Below, piece after piece: positions 55,511 to 64,000 of a stretch of 64,000 bases of DNA. The notes beneath the pieces were generated by a model. It did not search any database. It saw only the letters and a list, made by a program, of their open reading frames with translations, and had not been told where the DNA came from. The position numbers and the translations under genes were made by a program. This DNA comes from Hypericum androsaemum (taxonomy: Eukaryota > Streptophyta > Magnoliopsida > Malpighiales > Hypericaceae), in the NCBI GenBank assembly GCA_963995505.1, contig OZ023185.1, positions 372,001-436,000 of the forward strand, in the 5' to 3' direction. Within the stretch, counting starts at the first letter, position 1. Each line of letters begins with the position of its first letter.

Positions 55511-57621
55511 ATTGGTATCAGAGCATAGTTGAAACCATGTTTTGATGATGATATGATGTTTTAATTCAAGTAATTATGTGATTTATTGGGGTAAAAATCG
55601 TATTAATTGTGATTTTATTGAAAATCATAATCTGTTGGACTTTAATATAATTAATTTAGAACCAGCGGGACTAAATGAAATTTTGCCTAACCACGCGGGC
55701 AAATTCGCGCACGCGCGAAACCTTAAGGTACTAATCTGAAATTAGACCGTTTACGTGGCACCTGCCTGTCTTGGACTTCGGTACAATTTTCAGAAAACTT
55801 GGGGATTAGTTGGAAATTCGACCAAAAATCCTCAAATCGAAAAAAAACCTAATCGGACGATTTGGGGCGATTTTCCCCAAATTGATTCCCGTTGATTTCG
55901 TCAGAAATCCGACGATTTCGACGCCGTAGATCGACGATAGTCGATTCTCTGGCTTCTCCTCAATGTTCTGATACCACTTTCGTGGATCGACGTCGTCGAA
56001 ATCGCAAGATCGAAGCCGACGATGGCGGAGATGCGCGGAACGGAGAAGACGACCGCGGCAGAGCATGGAGGCATGACGGCTCGCGAGGCTGCTACCGACG
56101 AGCTCGCGACACCACGGTGAGTCGATTGCAACCAGTCTCGGCCGTTGGTTCGCCGTCGTTGCGCAGCGGTCGTGGGTGGAGAATCGGACGCCTTCGGCAT
56201 CGCGCGGGAGAAGAGAGAGAAAGTGGAAGGGAAAAATATGCGAAGTGCAAAATTGTAATTTTACGATTTTTTCCGAAAATATTTATACTCGGGTCAAGAA
56301 AATAAAAAAACTGGACGGATTGGCCTAATTTCTTGGTTTGACCCAATCCGATTTATGGTCAATAAAATATTGGGTTTTCTCTTTTAATTAGATAAAATCA
56401 GTTTTTATTCAATTAAAACCTAATAAATCGATAAAAATTTTGAGAAATTTTTGTCAATTAGGTGTATTAAAATTTTAATGATATTTTTAATAAATTTAAA
56501 AAGAAAATATTTTAGAACGAGTTCCGAGATATGTTAAATTTAACTAAAATCACATGAATTGGTCCATAATATGATTATCAAAAGATTAAAAAATGAGTTT
56601 TTCAATCCTATTTTGGGAGAATATGAGAATTAACCCGAAATTGAATTACAATTGTTCCAAGATTTGATGGCTACTGGAGGAAGGTATGTGAACCTCTGTG
56701 CAACGGAACTTCGACAAAAGGTTCTGAAGCGCCATTTACCGCTACGAGTGCCTAAGGATGACATGTATGTCATTATTGAGCATATCGAGGCTGTTCACCT
56801 GGAGATGCAAGACTGCATCTGGGCCGGAGGTTATAATTATGGAGAGGACTGGCCCTCCATGTTTCGAGACCTCCTGGTGACGCTGAAAATCCTTGAAGAT
56901 ATGTGTCTTCTCGGAACCTGAGATCAATACCCATAGAGATGCCCTCTATGGTTTGATCCACTATCTCGAGGAGAGGGGTCTTCTCAGAGAAATGATATCT
57001 TCTCCTGTTCTGGAGCTGTGAAGCGGTTTGATCTTGAACCGCTACCTCGCTAAGGAATACCATTACAATTTTCCTCCGCTCTTGATAATCTGGATTATGG
57101 AATCGATCCCAGTTCTGGCGGTGAACTTGGAATCCTTCGTCGGATCGTCCTCGCACCTGGTCCGCACAGGATAGTCCTCGGACCCGGATCCAGATATGTT
57201 TCTGGATTCTCCTACCGGATCGCCTGGACATCCGATCCCCGTGTGATTATATGTTGTGTTTAACTGTCCCCATGTACATATGTTATTTTTGGGGGACTTT
57301 TGTACAATAGGTTGAGACCTTCTCTGAGTTTTTGTGCATGTGTGAGCAAACTCAGAGTGTACAAATGCATGTGTCAAATATGTAATTAAATAAAGATATT
57401 TATTTAATTACTTCCACTTGAGTTTACTATCAATGAACTTTAAACGGTTGAAGTTTAAGATTAATACTTGAATGGTGAGGGGAAGCATGCCCGCGACCCA
57501 CTTCGATTTTGAGATTAATCAAGGACTTCATATCGTTAAAAGTTATGAGTGATTAGTAAATTGAATCATATTGCCAAATCAAAATTTTAATATATTCTCA
57601 TATTAAAAAATCCCTATAGAG
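55511..57621 (+). other. Long untranslated leader of the copia element
   Basis: About 2.1 kb lie between the primer site and the first gag codons. A 137-codon frame (55892-56305) is rich in Arg/Asp/Gly and short frames occur on both strands near 56650-57230, but none resembles a known retrotransposon protein. The part at 56650-57240 is less AT-rich than the part before it and may be captured host sequence. Confidence 0.45.
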
Positions 57622-58539
57622 ATGTCAGTTGCTTATAGATCCATCATAGCTGAGTTAAACCGTGAGTTAAAACTCAACGGTGAAAACTATGAGAATTGGA
57701 GCACGAAAATCTAATATGTGCTTGACGAACAAGAGGTTCTGGAGCACATACATGTGATAATGAATGAGCCTGAAGAAGGCACAACTGCTCAACATAAGCG
57801 AGACAAAGAAGCTTATGTTATTTGAAAGAGAAAGAACACTACTGCTTGATTAATATTGCTAAGTTCAATGATGGATGATGTCACCTGACAATTTTGCGTG
57901 TATGACAACGCGAAGGAGTTATAGGATGCTCTCAAATAAAAATTCGGAAAGCTTTCAGTGTCAAAGCTGCGTGCTTTGACTATAAGGTTTGACACCTTTA
58001 AGAAGCGTCCGGAGGTTGCCATGAGAAAACATTTGAGAGTGATGTCTAATATGATCAGTGAACTAGCAGAGGCTGGTCACATACTTAGCAACGAGCAGCA
58101 GATTCAAATTATCATCCGTTCTCTACCACCAAGTTGGAAACAGATGAAGATGAATCTTACCCATTTAGACCATTTGGTAACATTTGATGATGTTGCTAGA
58201 CACCTTGAGCTGGAGGAAGATCGCCTCCTAGCTATGAAATCCCACCCTGAAGCCCATTCGATTTGTTTGACTGGGAGTGGTGAGAAAAAGAAGAAAGGTA
58301 AAGGAAAGGGTAAGTGTAAACAAACTCCAAAGGCTGAAAACCGTGGAACCAAGTTGGATGGCTCCAAGGCTAAAAAGAACAAACGGTTTAACATTTCAAA
58401 AGTGAAAGGTTTTAACTGTCAACAGAAGGGACATTTTGCAAAAGATTGCAAGATGCCCAAGCAGGTACACCTAAACTCAAGTATGAGTAAGTTGCATGTA
58501 TCCTCTTGTACCCTTCTAACTGAGTCACATTCTATGTGA
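57622..58539 (+). pseudogene. gag of the copia element
   Basis: It begins MSVAYRSIIAELNRELKLNG and continues in one frame with several stop codons up to about 57935, then an open stretch to 58539. The UBN2-type gag domain is visible (MRKHLRVMSNMISELAEAGH, IIRSLPPSWKQMKMNL). The zinc knuckle reads GFNCQQKGHFAKDC, where the first Cys of the CCHC pattern has been replaced by Gly. It is followed by a stop just before the protease. Confidence 0.8.
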
Positions 58540-59010
58540 GTGATTGATTCAGGAGCGACAGACCATGTAGCTAGAGACCGTTGTTCGTTCATTAAATACA
58601 GGCGGTTGCCGGCTGGAGAAAAAACTATTTTTGTTGGTAACAACTCGTGCGTAGATGTGAAAGGCTTGGGCACTTGTAAATTACACCTTCGTGGTGGTCG
58701 TGCCCTTCTTTTACATGACGTGTTGTTTGCTCCAGACATTCGAAGGAACCTGATCTCAGTTTTGGCCTTAATGTCTTTAGGTTTTCGGTTGTCGTTTGAG
58801 GACGACACTGTTAGATTGTTTTTGGATGATGCCTATTTTGGCTTTGGATATATATCAGAAGGTTTTTTGATTCTGGATATTGATCCTTGTGAAAGCTTTT
58901 CCTTAGTCACTAGTTCAAACTCATCAGAGGATGATATTAAACTATGTCATTCTAGACTAGGCCACATCGGTCAGGATCGTTTAAACCGTCTAGCTAAGGC
59001 AGGACTATAG
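58540..59010 (+). pseudogene. Protease and pre-integrase part of the copia element
   Basis: The aspartic protease motif (IDSGATDHVA) is intact near the beginning. The gag-pre-integrase zinc-binding His pair (CHSRLGHIGQDRL) lies near the end, before a TAG stop at 59008-59010. In the continuing sequence the Cys pair expected in the integrase HHCC motif is reduced (RCVSSLEG, second Cys now Ser). Confidence 0.8.
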
Positions 59011-59579
59011 AAAATGTAGAAAAATCTATATTACCCAGATGTGTATCCAGTCTAGAAGGGAAAAGTACTAGGAAACCTTTCGGTACTGGGGCTAGAGCCG
59101 AATTTCCACTACAATTAGTCCATTCTGACATATGTGGTCCAATGAACGTGAGGACAAGGCATGTAGCATATTACTTCACCACCTTTATTGATGACTATAC
59201 TAGATATGGTCTGATATACCTGATTTTTTACAAGTTTGAAGCCTTAAACTGCTTTATGACATACATGAGTTTTGTTGAGAATCAGAAGGACATAAAGATA
59301 AAGGCCTTACGAACTGATCGTAGCCGTGAATATCTTTCTGATGAGTTTAAAGCTCTATGCATTGAAAAAGGGATTGAACATCAGTTGTCCATTCCCTATA
59401 CACCCCAGCAAAATGGGGTTGCTGAAAGAAGGAATAGAACTCTTCTTGACATGGTTAGATCGATGATGGCAGAGGCAAGTTTGCCTATATCATTCTATGG
59501 AGATGCGTTCCTGACTGCCGCATACGTTCTAAACCGTGTTCCCTCTAAGTCTGTTACAGCCACTCCTTACGAAATGTGA
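59011..59579 (+). pseudogene. Integrase core of the copia element
   Basis: The D,D-35-E integrase core is visible: LVHSDICGP, TFIDDYTRYGLIYL, RTDRSREYLSDEF (second Asp) and the block PYTPQQNGVAERRNRTLLDM (Glu). The frame stops at TGA 59577-59579 soon after YVLNRVPSKSVTATPYEM. The second conserved block is altered (RTDRSREY where RSDNGGEY or RTDRGGEY is usual). Confidence 0.85.
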
Positions 59580-59786
59580 ACAGATCGGAAGTCCGATTTA
59601 TCCTATTTTAAGCCATGGGGGTGTTCCTCATATGTCCATTCTACCTCAAGTACTTTCGGTAAATTAGGACCGAGAGGTAGAAAAAGTATCTTTATAAGAT
59701 ATCCAGAGGTATCTAAAGGGTACGTATTTGTGGGTGAATTGGACAATGGACAAGTAACATAATTTGAATCACGCGATGTCACATTT

Positions 59787-60236
59787 TTGGAGAATGAATT
59801 TCCAAAATTGGGGGTGGTTAGTAATGACCTTACCCTTTATGAGACAGATGAACCAGAATTATCTGGATCACTTCTTCCTAGTGGGAGAATTGAGGAGGAA
59901 GATAGAGATTTTCTAACTCAAAATAATCCAAAAGGTCGTAATCTGAGTCCTGAAAGGGAGATAATTCCTTATTCCAGTGGGAGTACGGTATTTCTACCCA
60001 GTGGGAGTACGATTCCTGGATATGATGAATATATGAGAGATGTTTATCAAAATCGGGAATATCGTAGGTCTAGGAGAACTAGCATACCACGCCGACGATT
60101 TGACATCGAAGGCGAGGCTAATGCATTCTTGGTATCACTAAAAAAATTTGGTGGTCCAAGTAAAATTCTTCTGGCTATCCTGCAGGATAAAGATGAGCCA
60201 AAGAATGTATCTGGAGTGTTGTCATCTCCAAAATAA
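59787..60236 (+). pseudogene. Integrase-to-RT linker of the copia element
   Basis: This is a variable hydrophilic region with two copies of a PSGS-type motif and an Arg-rich part (EYRRSRRTSIPRRRFDIEGE). It lies between the integrase core and reverse transcriptase, as expected for copia polyproteins. Confidence 0.6.
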
Positions 60237-61195
60237 ACTGAATGGATAAATACAATGGAAGAAGAAATGTCTTCTATGATCAAAAACTAGGTTTGGGATC
60301 TGGTTGACCTACCTAAGGGGCGTAGGGCAATTGGGAATAAGTGAATTCTCAAAATCAAGCACAATGCAGATGGCAGTATCGAAAGATACAAAGCGCATTT
60401 GGTTGCCCAAGGGTTCAAACAACAGGCTGGGATAGACTACGAGGAGACTTTTGCACCTGTTATTAGATTTACGTCAATTAGGGTCATTTTAGCCATGGAT
60501 GAAGAAATCTACATGATTCAGCCTGAGGGCTACATTCAAAAAGGCTGCGAACACAAAGTTTACAAATTGAATAGATCAATTTATGGCCTTAAGCAGTAGT
60601 CTAGACAGTGGTATATTCGCTTTCATAATACGATCATGCAGCATGATTTTATAATGACAGACGAAGATCACTGCGTATATGTTATCATCACTTTGTATGT
60701 TGATGACATACTTTTAGCTGGAAATGACATGGGATTTCTTGTCGAAATCAAAGATTGGTTATCTTCTAACTTTGAAATGAAAGACATGGGTGAAGCGGAT
60801 TACATACTCGGAGTTAAGATTTCAAGAAATCGTTCGAAAAAAATAGTGTCTCTTTCACAAGAGACATATATTCGTAAAGTAGTAGAACGTTTCAAATGTG
60901 ATCACAGTAACCCAAAGTACGTCTCATTGGTTAAAGGTCATAATTTGGGTAAGGACATGTGCCAAAAAATAGCTAAACAACGTGGGAACATGGAGAAGAT
61001 TCCTTATGCCAATGCAGTTGGATGCCTGATGTACGCAATGTTGTGTACCAGACCTGATATTTGCTATGTTGTTGGGATAGCAAGCAGATATCAATCTGAT
61101 CCAGGCAGTGCTCACTGGAAGGCTGTCAAAGGAATTTTAAAATATTTGAACACTACTACAGAATACTCCTTGTGCTATCAAGGCGTGACCTGATA
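60237..61195 (+). pseudogene. Reverse transcriptase of the copia element
   Basis: The RT domain starts just after 60237 and includes [31 protein letters not shown] followed by an in-frame TAG at 60597-60599, and the intact catalytic motif LYVDDILLAGND. Then come FEMKDMGEADYILGVKI and the PYANAVGCLMYAMLCTRPDI block. Stops at about 60288 and 60597 break the frame. Confidence 0.85.
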
Positions 61196-61672
61196 CTGAG
61201 TGGCTATACTAATGCTAATTGGGGAGGTGATGTGGACAAGAAAAAGTCTACATCTGGATTCATTTTCTTGTTGAGCGGGGGTGCTATCTCATGGAGCAGT
61301 AAGAAGCAAACATGTGTATCCCTGTCAACAATGGAAGTAGAATATGTAGCTTCAGCTCATGCTGCACAAGAAGCGGTATGGTTGAAGAGATTCTTAAGCC
61401 ATCTCTCCCTGATCAACTCGACGGAGCCCGTGAGTCTATTCTGCGACAACCAGGCAACTATAACGTATGCTAAGGATCATAGATTCCATAGCAGGGCTAA
61501 GCATATAGATATTAAATTTCACTTTGTTAGAAGTTTAGTAAAATATAAAGAACTGTGTATGAAATACATATCTACACGAGATATGGTTACAGATCCAATG
61601 ACTAAAGCATTACCTCGAGAAGTATTTGAGAAATATGTTAAGTCACTGAGTTTACGATGGTTTTATTTATAA
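61172..61672 (+). pseudogene. RNase H of the copia element
   Basis: The RNase H domain includes KKSTSGFIFLLSGGAISWSS, CVSLSTMEVEYVA and LFCDNQATITYA, ending with STRDMVTDPMTKALPREVFE, typical of copia RNase H. The frame is shifted relative to the preceding reverse transcriptase near 61190. A 940-bp untranslated stretch follows before the 3' LTR. Confidence 0.85.
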
Positions 61673-62614
61673 TCCAATTAGTTAGAATAAAAGAATTTTG
61701 TTTGGCAATATGAGTTAATTATGAAACATGTCGGACAGAGAAGTAGCCCACTCACACGGGTGTTTACCTCAGTGGGAGTCAAGAAGTTGATTCCTAGATG
61801 AGATGAGGCAGTTATTGGACATTCATAGGTGTATGTCCTATGACGGAATATCGTCTTCCTCAAGAGCAAGTTTTCTTATGGGATGCAGGAATAAGTTGCT
61901 GCATTTGAATTTTCTATAATCCATATGATAAGATATAAGTGGAACTTATCATACTGTCTGTCCTATTGGCCTAGAGTTAAACTGAGGCTGATACTCTAGT
62001 ATGGTGTTAAATGACATGTGTTCCTTTAAAAAGGAAAGTACACCGTAACACGTGATCAGTATCATGTGTGCTACTCGACCACTGGATGGGATGAAAATAT
62101 TGAGTAATTTTACAATCCCTGGTGTGAGATCAATTTTCGAGAACTGTGATTCCCGAAACCTATTCTTAAGATCCTAAACATATTCTGGAAGTATGATCCA
62201 GCGCTGCTAGCTTAGAAAGTTCATGAAAAAGTTATGGCATAGCGATTCGACCTGGCAGGACTGACCAGAAAAGCAGACTGTATCATTATGAAAGGAATAT
62301 AGTTAAGGGAGAAGGAACTCTGTTAATCACATTTTGAGTTTCGTGGTTCAGGTGCACCAATTGTATTGAAAAGTACAATAGTGAACCTGAATATAATTGT
62401 TTGAAATCACTGATGTGAACAATAGAATGTGACATGAGTCCTAGGGTAATAACATGCATTATACAAGAAGGTTGTCGAGATGCTACTATTCAAGTAGCCT
62501 GAGTGTCCGTGCTCTTGAATTTGGCTTAACACACTCGACGTATGATGGTCGCACGAAATTCTTTAAAGAAATCTGATAGCTGTTGATCAAGGTCAATAAT
62601 AATTGAGTGGGAGA

Positions 62615-63118
62615 TGTTGGACCTAAAGGCCCAATCAGGCCCATAAGTTGGGTTGGATGGGCCGGTCAACCTGCGGTGACCGGCCCGATGACACGTAGGC
62701 CGTCAGCGTGACGTGGCACTGACGTAGTTGCTGCCAAAGTTGGCGGCTGACGTGGTGCCATGTGGCAGACACGCAGTCCGAAGTGCCACGTGGTGCATTC
62801 TGGTGTGCCAGATTTTTCTATAAAAAGAGAAATCTGGCTGAACCAAAATGTAAGTTTGCCTACAACCACTCAATAAGAAAGGAAAAACTCTGGAATAGTC
62901 CCTGAGTTTTGATCACATTTTCTATAGAGGAAATTTCGTGAAAATCAATTACGAATCCGTTAAAACGTGATCGTAATTCGACTAGCACGAAGACATTGTG
63001 GACCCGAACATGTGGACCTCTTGCTTCAACAAGTAAGTGATTTATTATTAACGAATTAGTTTGTTAATTTATCGGGTTTAAAATGTAATTACTCGTTAAT
63101 TACGCATTAAATCTGTCA
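62615..63118 (+). repeat. 3' LTR of the 8.2-kb copia element
   Basis: This is the shorter (504 bp) LTR, colinear with the 5' copy except for missing segments in the U3 part. It has one CACGTG, a TATA box (tctataaaaagaga, about 62818) and the same ending in tgtca. Confidence 0.9.
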
Positions 63119-63170
63119 ATATCAAACGGTATAATCGTTATATTAAATAGTACGAACGGTTATATTAATA
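63119..63170 (+). repeat. Continuation of the 22-bp minisatellite
   Basis: This holds the remaining part of the interrupted unit and about two more copies of the unit found at 54592-54884. It proves that the copia element inserted into the array. Confidence 0.85.
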
Positions 63171-63254
63171 CAAAAAATAAAAAAAATAGCTGACATCATC
63201 TCTTCTTCTAGCTCGTAGTATGTGACGTCATCTCGATAATTTTATTTTAAAAAA

Positions 63255-63625
63255 AATTAAAAGACCTCACAGGCCTTCACTTTAGTACCTCAGTGAGGTT
63301 TGGACTGGGAGGGGTTTCGAAGAGAGAGAGGGTGGGATTGGGTATAGATATATATATTAAAAGAGGGGTTTTTTGAAAAATGATAAACTAATCTGGGATT
63401 GATTTGAAAAAATGTACAACGCCACGTCAGCAAAAATGGGATTTAAAATTTCCGAGCTGGCATGCCACGCTGGATCGAAACGACGCAGTTTTAATTTCAG
63501 GCAGAGGGGGAGCTGCCCGTGAGATCTTTTTGAGACCTCAAGAACCCGAATATAAAATTTTTTACCACAGGGTTGTAAGTAAAAATCTGCCAAACTACAT
63601 GATACTAAAGTAAAAAAAATTTTAG
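63255..63625. repeat. Remnant of a Mutator-like element related to 27670-29092
   Basis: The right part (ctggcatgccacgctggatc, ggagctgcccgtgagatctt, accacagggttgtaagtaaa, caaactacatgatactaaag) closely follows the right terminal repeat of the element at 27670-29092. At 63280-63300 a short phrase, cactttagtacctcagt, may be the remains of the other end. The interior is deleted. No target duplication could be assigned. Confidence 0.6.
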
Positions 63626-63873
63626 TAATAATAATATTTAATTGTCGTGCAAGGACAAAATCCACACCCCAACCTAATTGTTACAGGTGACACTATCCTA
63701 ATTTTTTATATATTTTTTAAAAATCTTTCCAAATGAATAGATTTTTTTAACAAAATCAATTTATAAAAAAAACAATATATATAATGAGCATGGGGGGTCT
63801 CTAGCGTGCACGTTTCATCTTTAGGAAAGACAGCAATATTTCCCAAACACAAAACGCGCATCCAAGAATTAAG

Positions 63874-64000
63874 ATGGCCGACGAGGAGGAGGAGTTGATC
63901 TCGAGTCTTCCAAAGGAGAGGGACTGGGACTGGATCAGCGACCTCTCTCTCTACCAAGGAGCTTGGTTGCGGTCGTGGACGCTCAAGTCCATAGTGGCAT
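63874..64000 (+). CDS. Start of a cytosolic sulfotransferase-like gene (partial)
   Basis: An ATG at 63874 opens a frame that runs off the end of the window after 42 codons. The peptide (ELISSLPKERDWDWISDLSL, then YQGAWLRSWTLKSIVA) matches the N-terminal region of plant cytosolic sulfotransferases, which typically read LPKE...W...L..YQGFW......GV.A. These enzymes transfer sulfate from PAPS to small molecules such as flavonoids, brassinosteroids or desulfo-glucosinolates; the substrate cannot be inferred. The PAPS-binding motifs lie beyond the window. Only the first exon part is visible, so intactness is unknown. Confidence 0.75.
   Translation, partial: MADEEEELISSLPKERDWDWISDLSLYQGAWLRSWTLKSIVA

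Larger units (their letters stand above)
54885..63118 (+). mobile_element. Full-length but defective Ty1-copia retrotransposon, 8.2 kb
   Basis: LTRs lie at 54885-55510 (626 bp) and 62615-63118 (504 bp), with the 5-bp duplication atatc on both sides (54880-54884 and 63119-63123). A tRNA-iMet-type primer site (tggtatcagagc, 55513-55524) and a purine tract (gagtgggaga) are present. Domains follow the copia order: gag, protease, integrase, reverse transcriptase, RNase H. Every domain is recognisable but the frame is broken by several stop codons. A leader of about 2.1 kb separates the primer site from gag. The LTR length difference is due to indels in a repeat-rich part of U3. Confidence 0.93.

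Noticed and set aside
55892..56305. 137-codon Arg/Asp-rich frame in the copia leader as an extra gene
   Set aside because: No resemblance to any retroelement or host protein family and an overlapping antisense frame of similar length suggest a compositional frame.

Overview
The window looks like nuclear DNA of a flowering plant, most likely a eudicot; I cannot name the species. It has AT-rich intergenic DNA, short GT-AG introns, plant-specific gene families (SFR2, DUF538, PCC13-62, plant sulfotransferase), a nuclear gene for a plastid ribosomal protein, Ty1-copia retrotransposons and many short terminal-inverted-repeat elements with 9-bp target duplications.

Layout. 1-12.3 kb is mostly repeats and relics: a solo copia LTR (2665-2953, minus orientation), a palindromic element (3.6-4.1 kb), a possible two-exon micro-gene (6261-5816, minus), a Mutator-like element with perfect 9-bp target duplication (7554-8603) and an ATL-like pseudogene (8.75-9.28 kb). 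12.4-15.8 kb holds a complete nine-exon SFR2 galactolipid remodelling enzyme, followed by an intronless DUF538 gene on minus. 18.4-20.3 kb is a tandemly duplicated noncoding stretch. 22.6-26.9 kb is a nine-exon membrane J-protein with a Jiv90 region (DNAJC14-like). 27.7-29.1 kb is a Mutator-like element carrying a gene-like fragment. It sits next to a five-exon gene for plastid ribosomal protein bS6, which has a very long acidic tail, and a 429-bp MITE follows. Next come a PCC13-62 desiccation-related gene (33.3-34.5 kb), EMC6 (35.8-37.2 kb), an acidic nuclear-type protein on minus (40.6-39.5 kb), a small membrane-protein ORF (42.3 kb), another Mutator-like element (44.1-45.4 kb) and a ten-exon poly(A) polymerase of the short PAPS3 type (45.5-48.5 kb). 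49.5-63.1 kb is dominated by two copia elements. The first (49487-51975) lies inside the last codons of a minus-strand membrane-protein gene. The second (54885-63118) is full length but broken by stops, and lies inside a 22-bp minisatellite. The window ends in the first exon of a sulfotransferase-like gene.

The genes do not form a pathway. They are unrelated single-copy housekeeping and stress genes, and the gene-poor stretches between them are where transposons have accumulated. The most notable observations are: a poly(A) polymerase with Cys in place of the second catalytic Asp; a recent non-autonomous copia insertion that rewrote the C-terminus of a gene; a copia insertion that split an exact 22-bp repeat array; and a set of non-autonomous Mutator-like elements sharing a terminal motif. 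I found no CRISPR array and no clear tRNA or rRNA gene.
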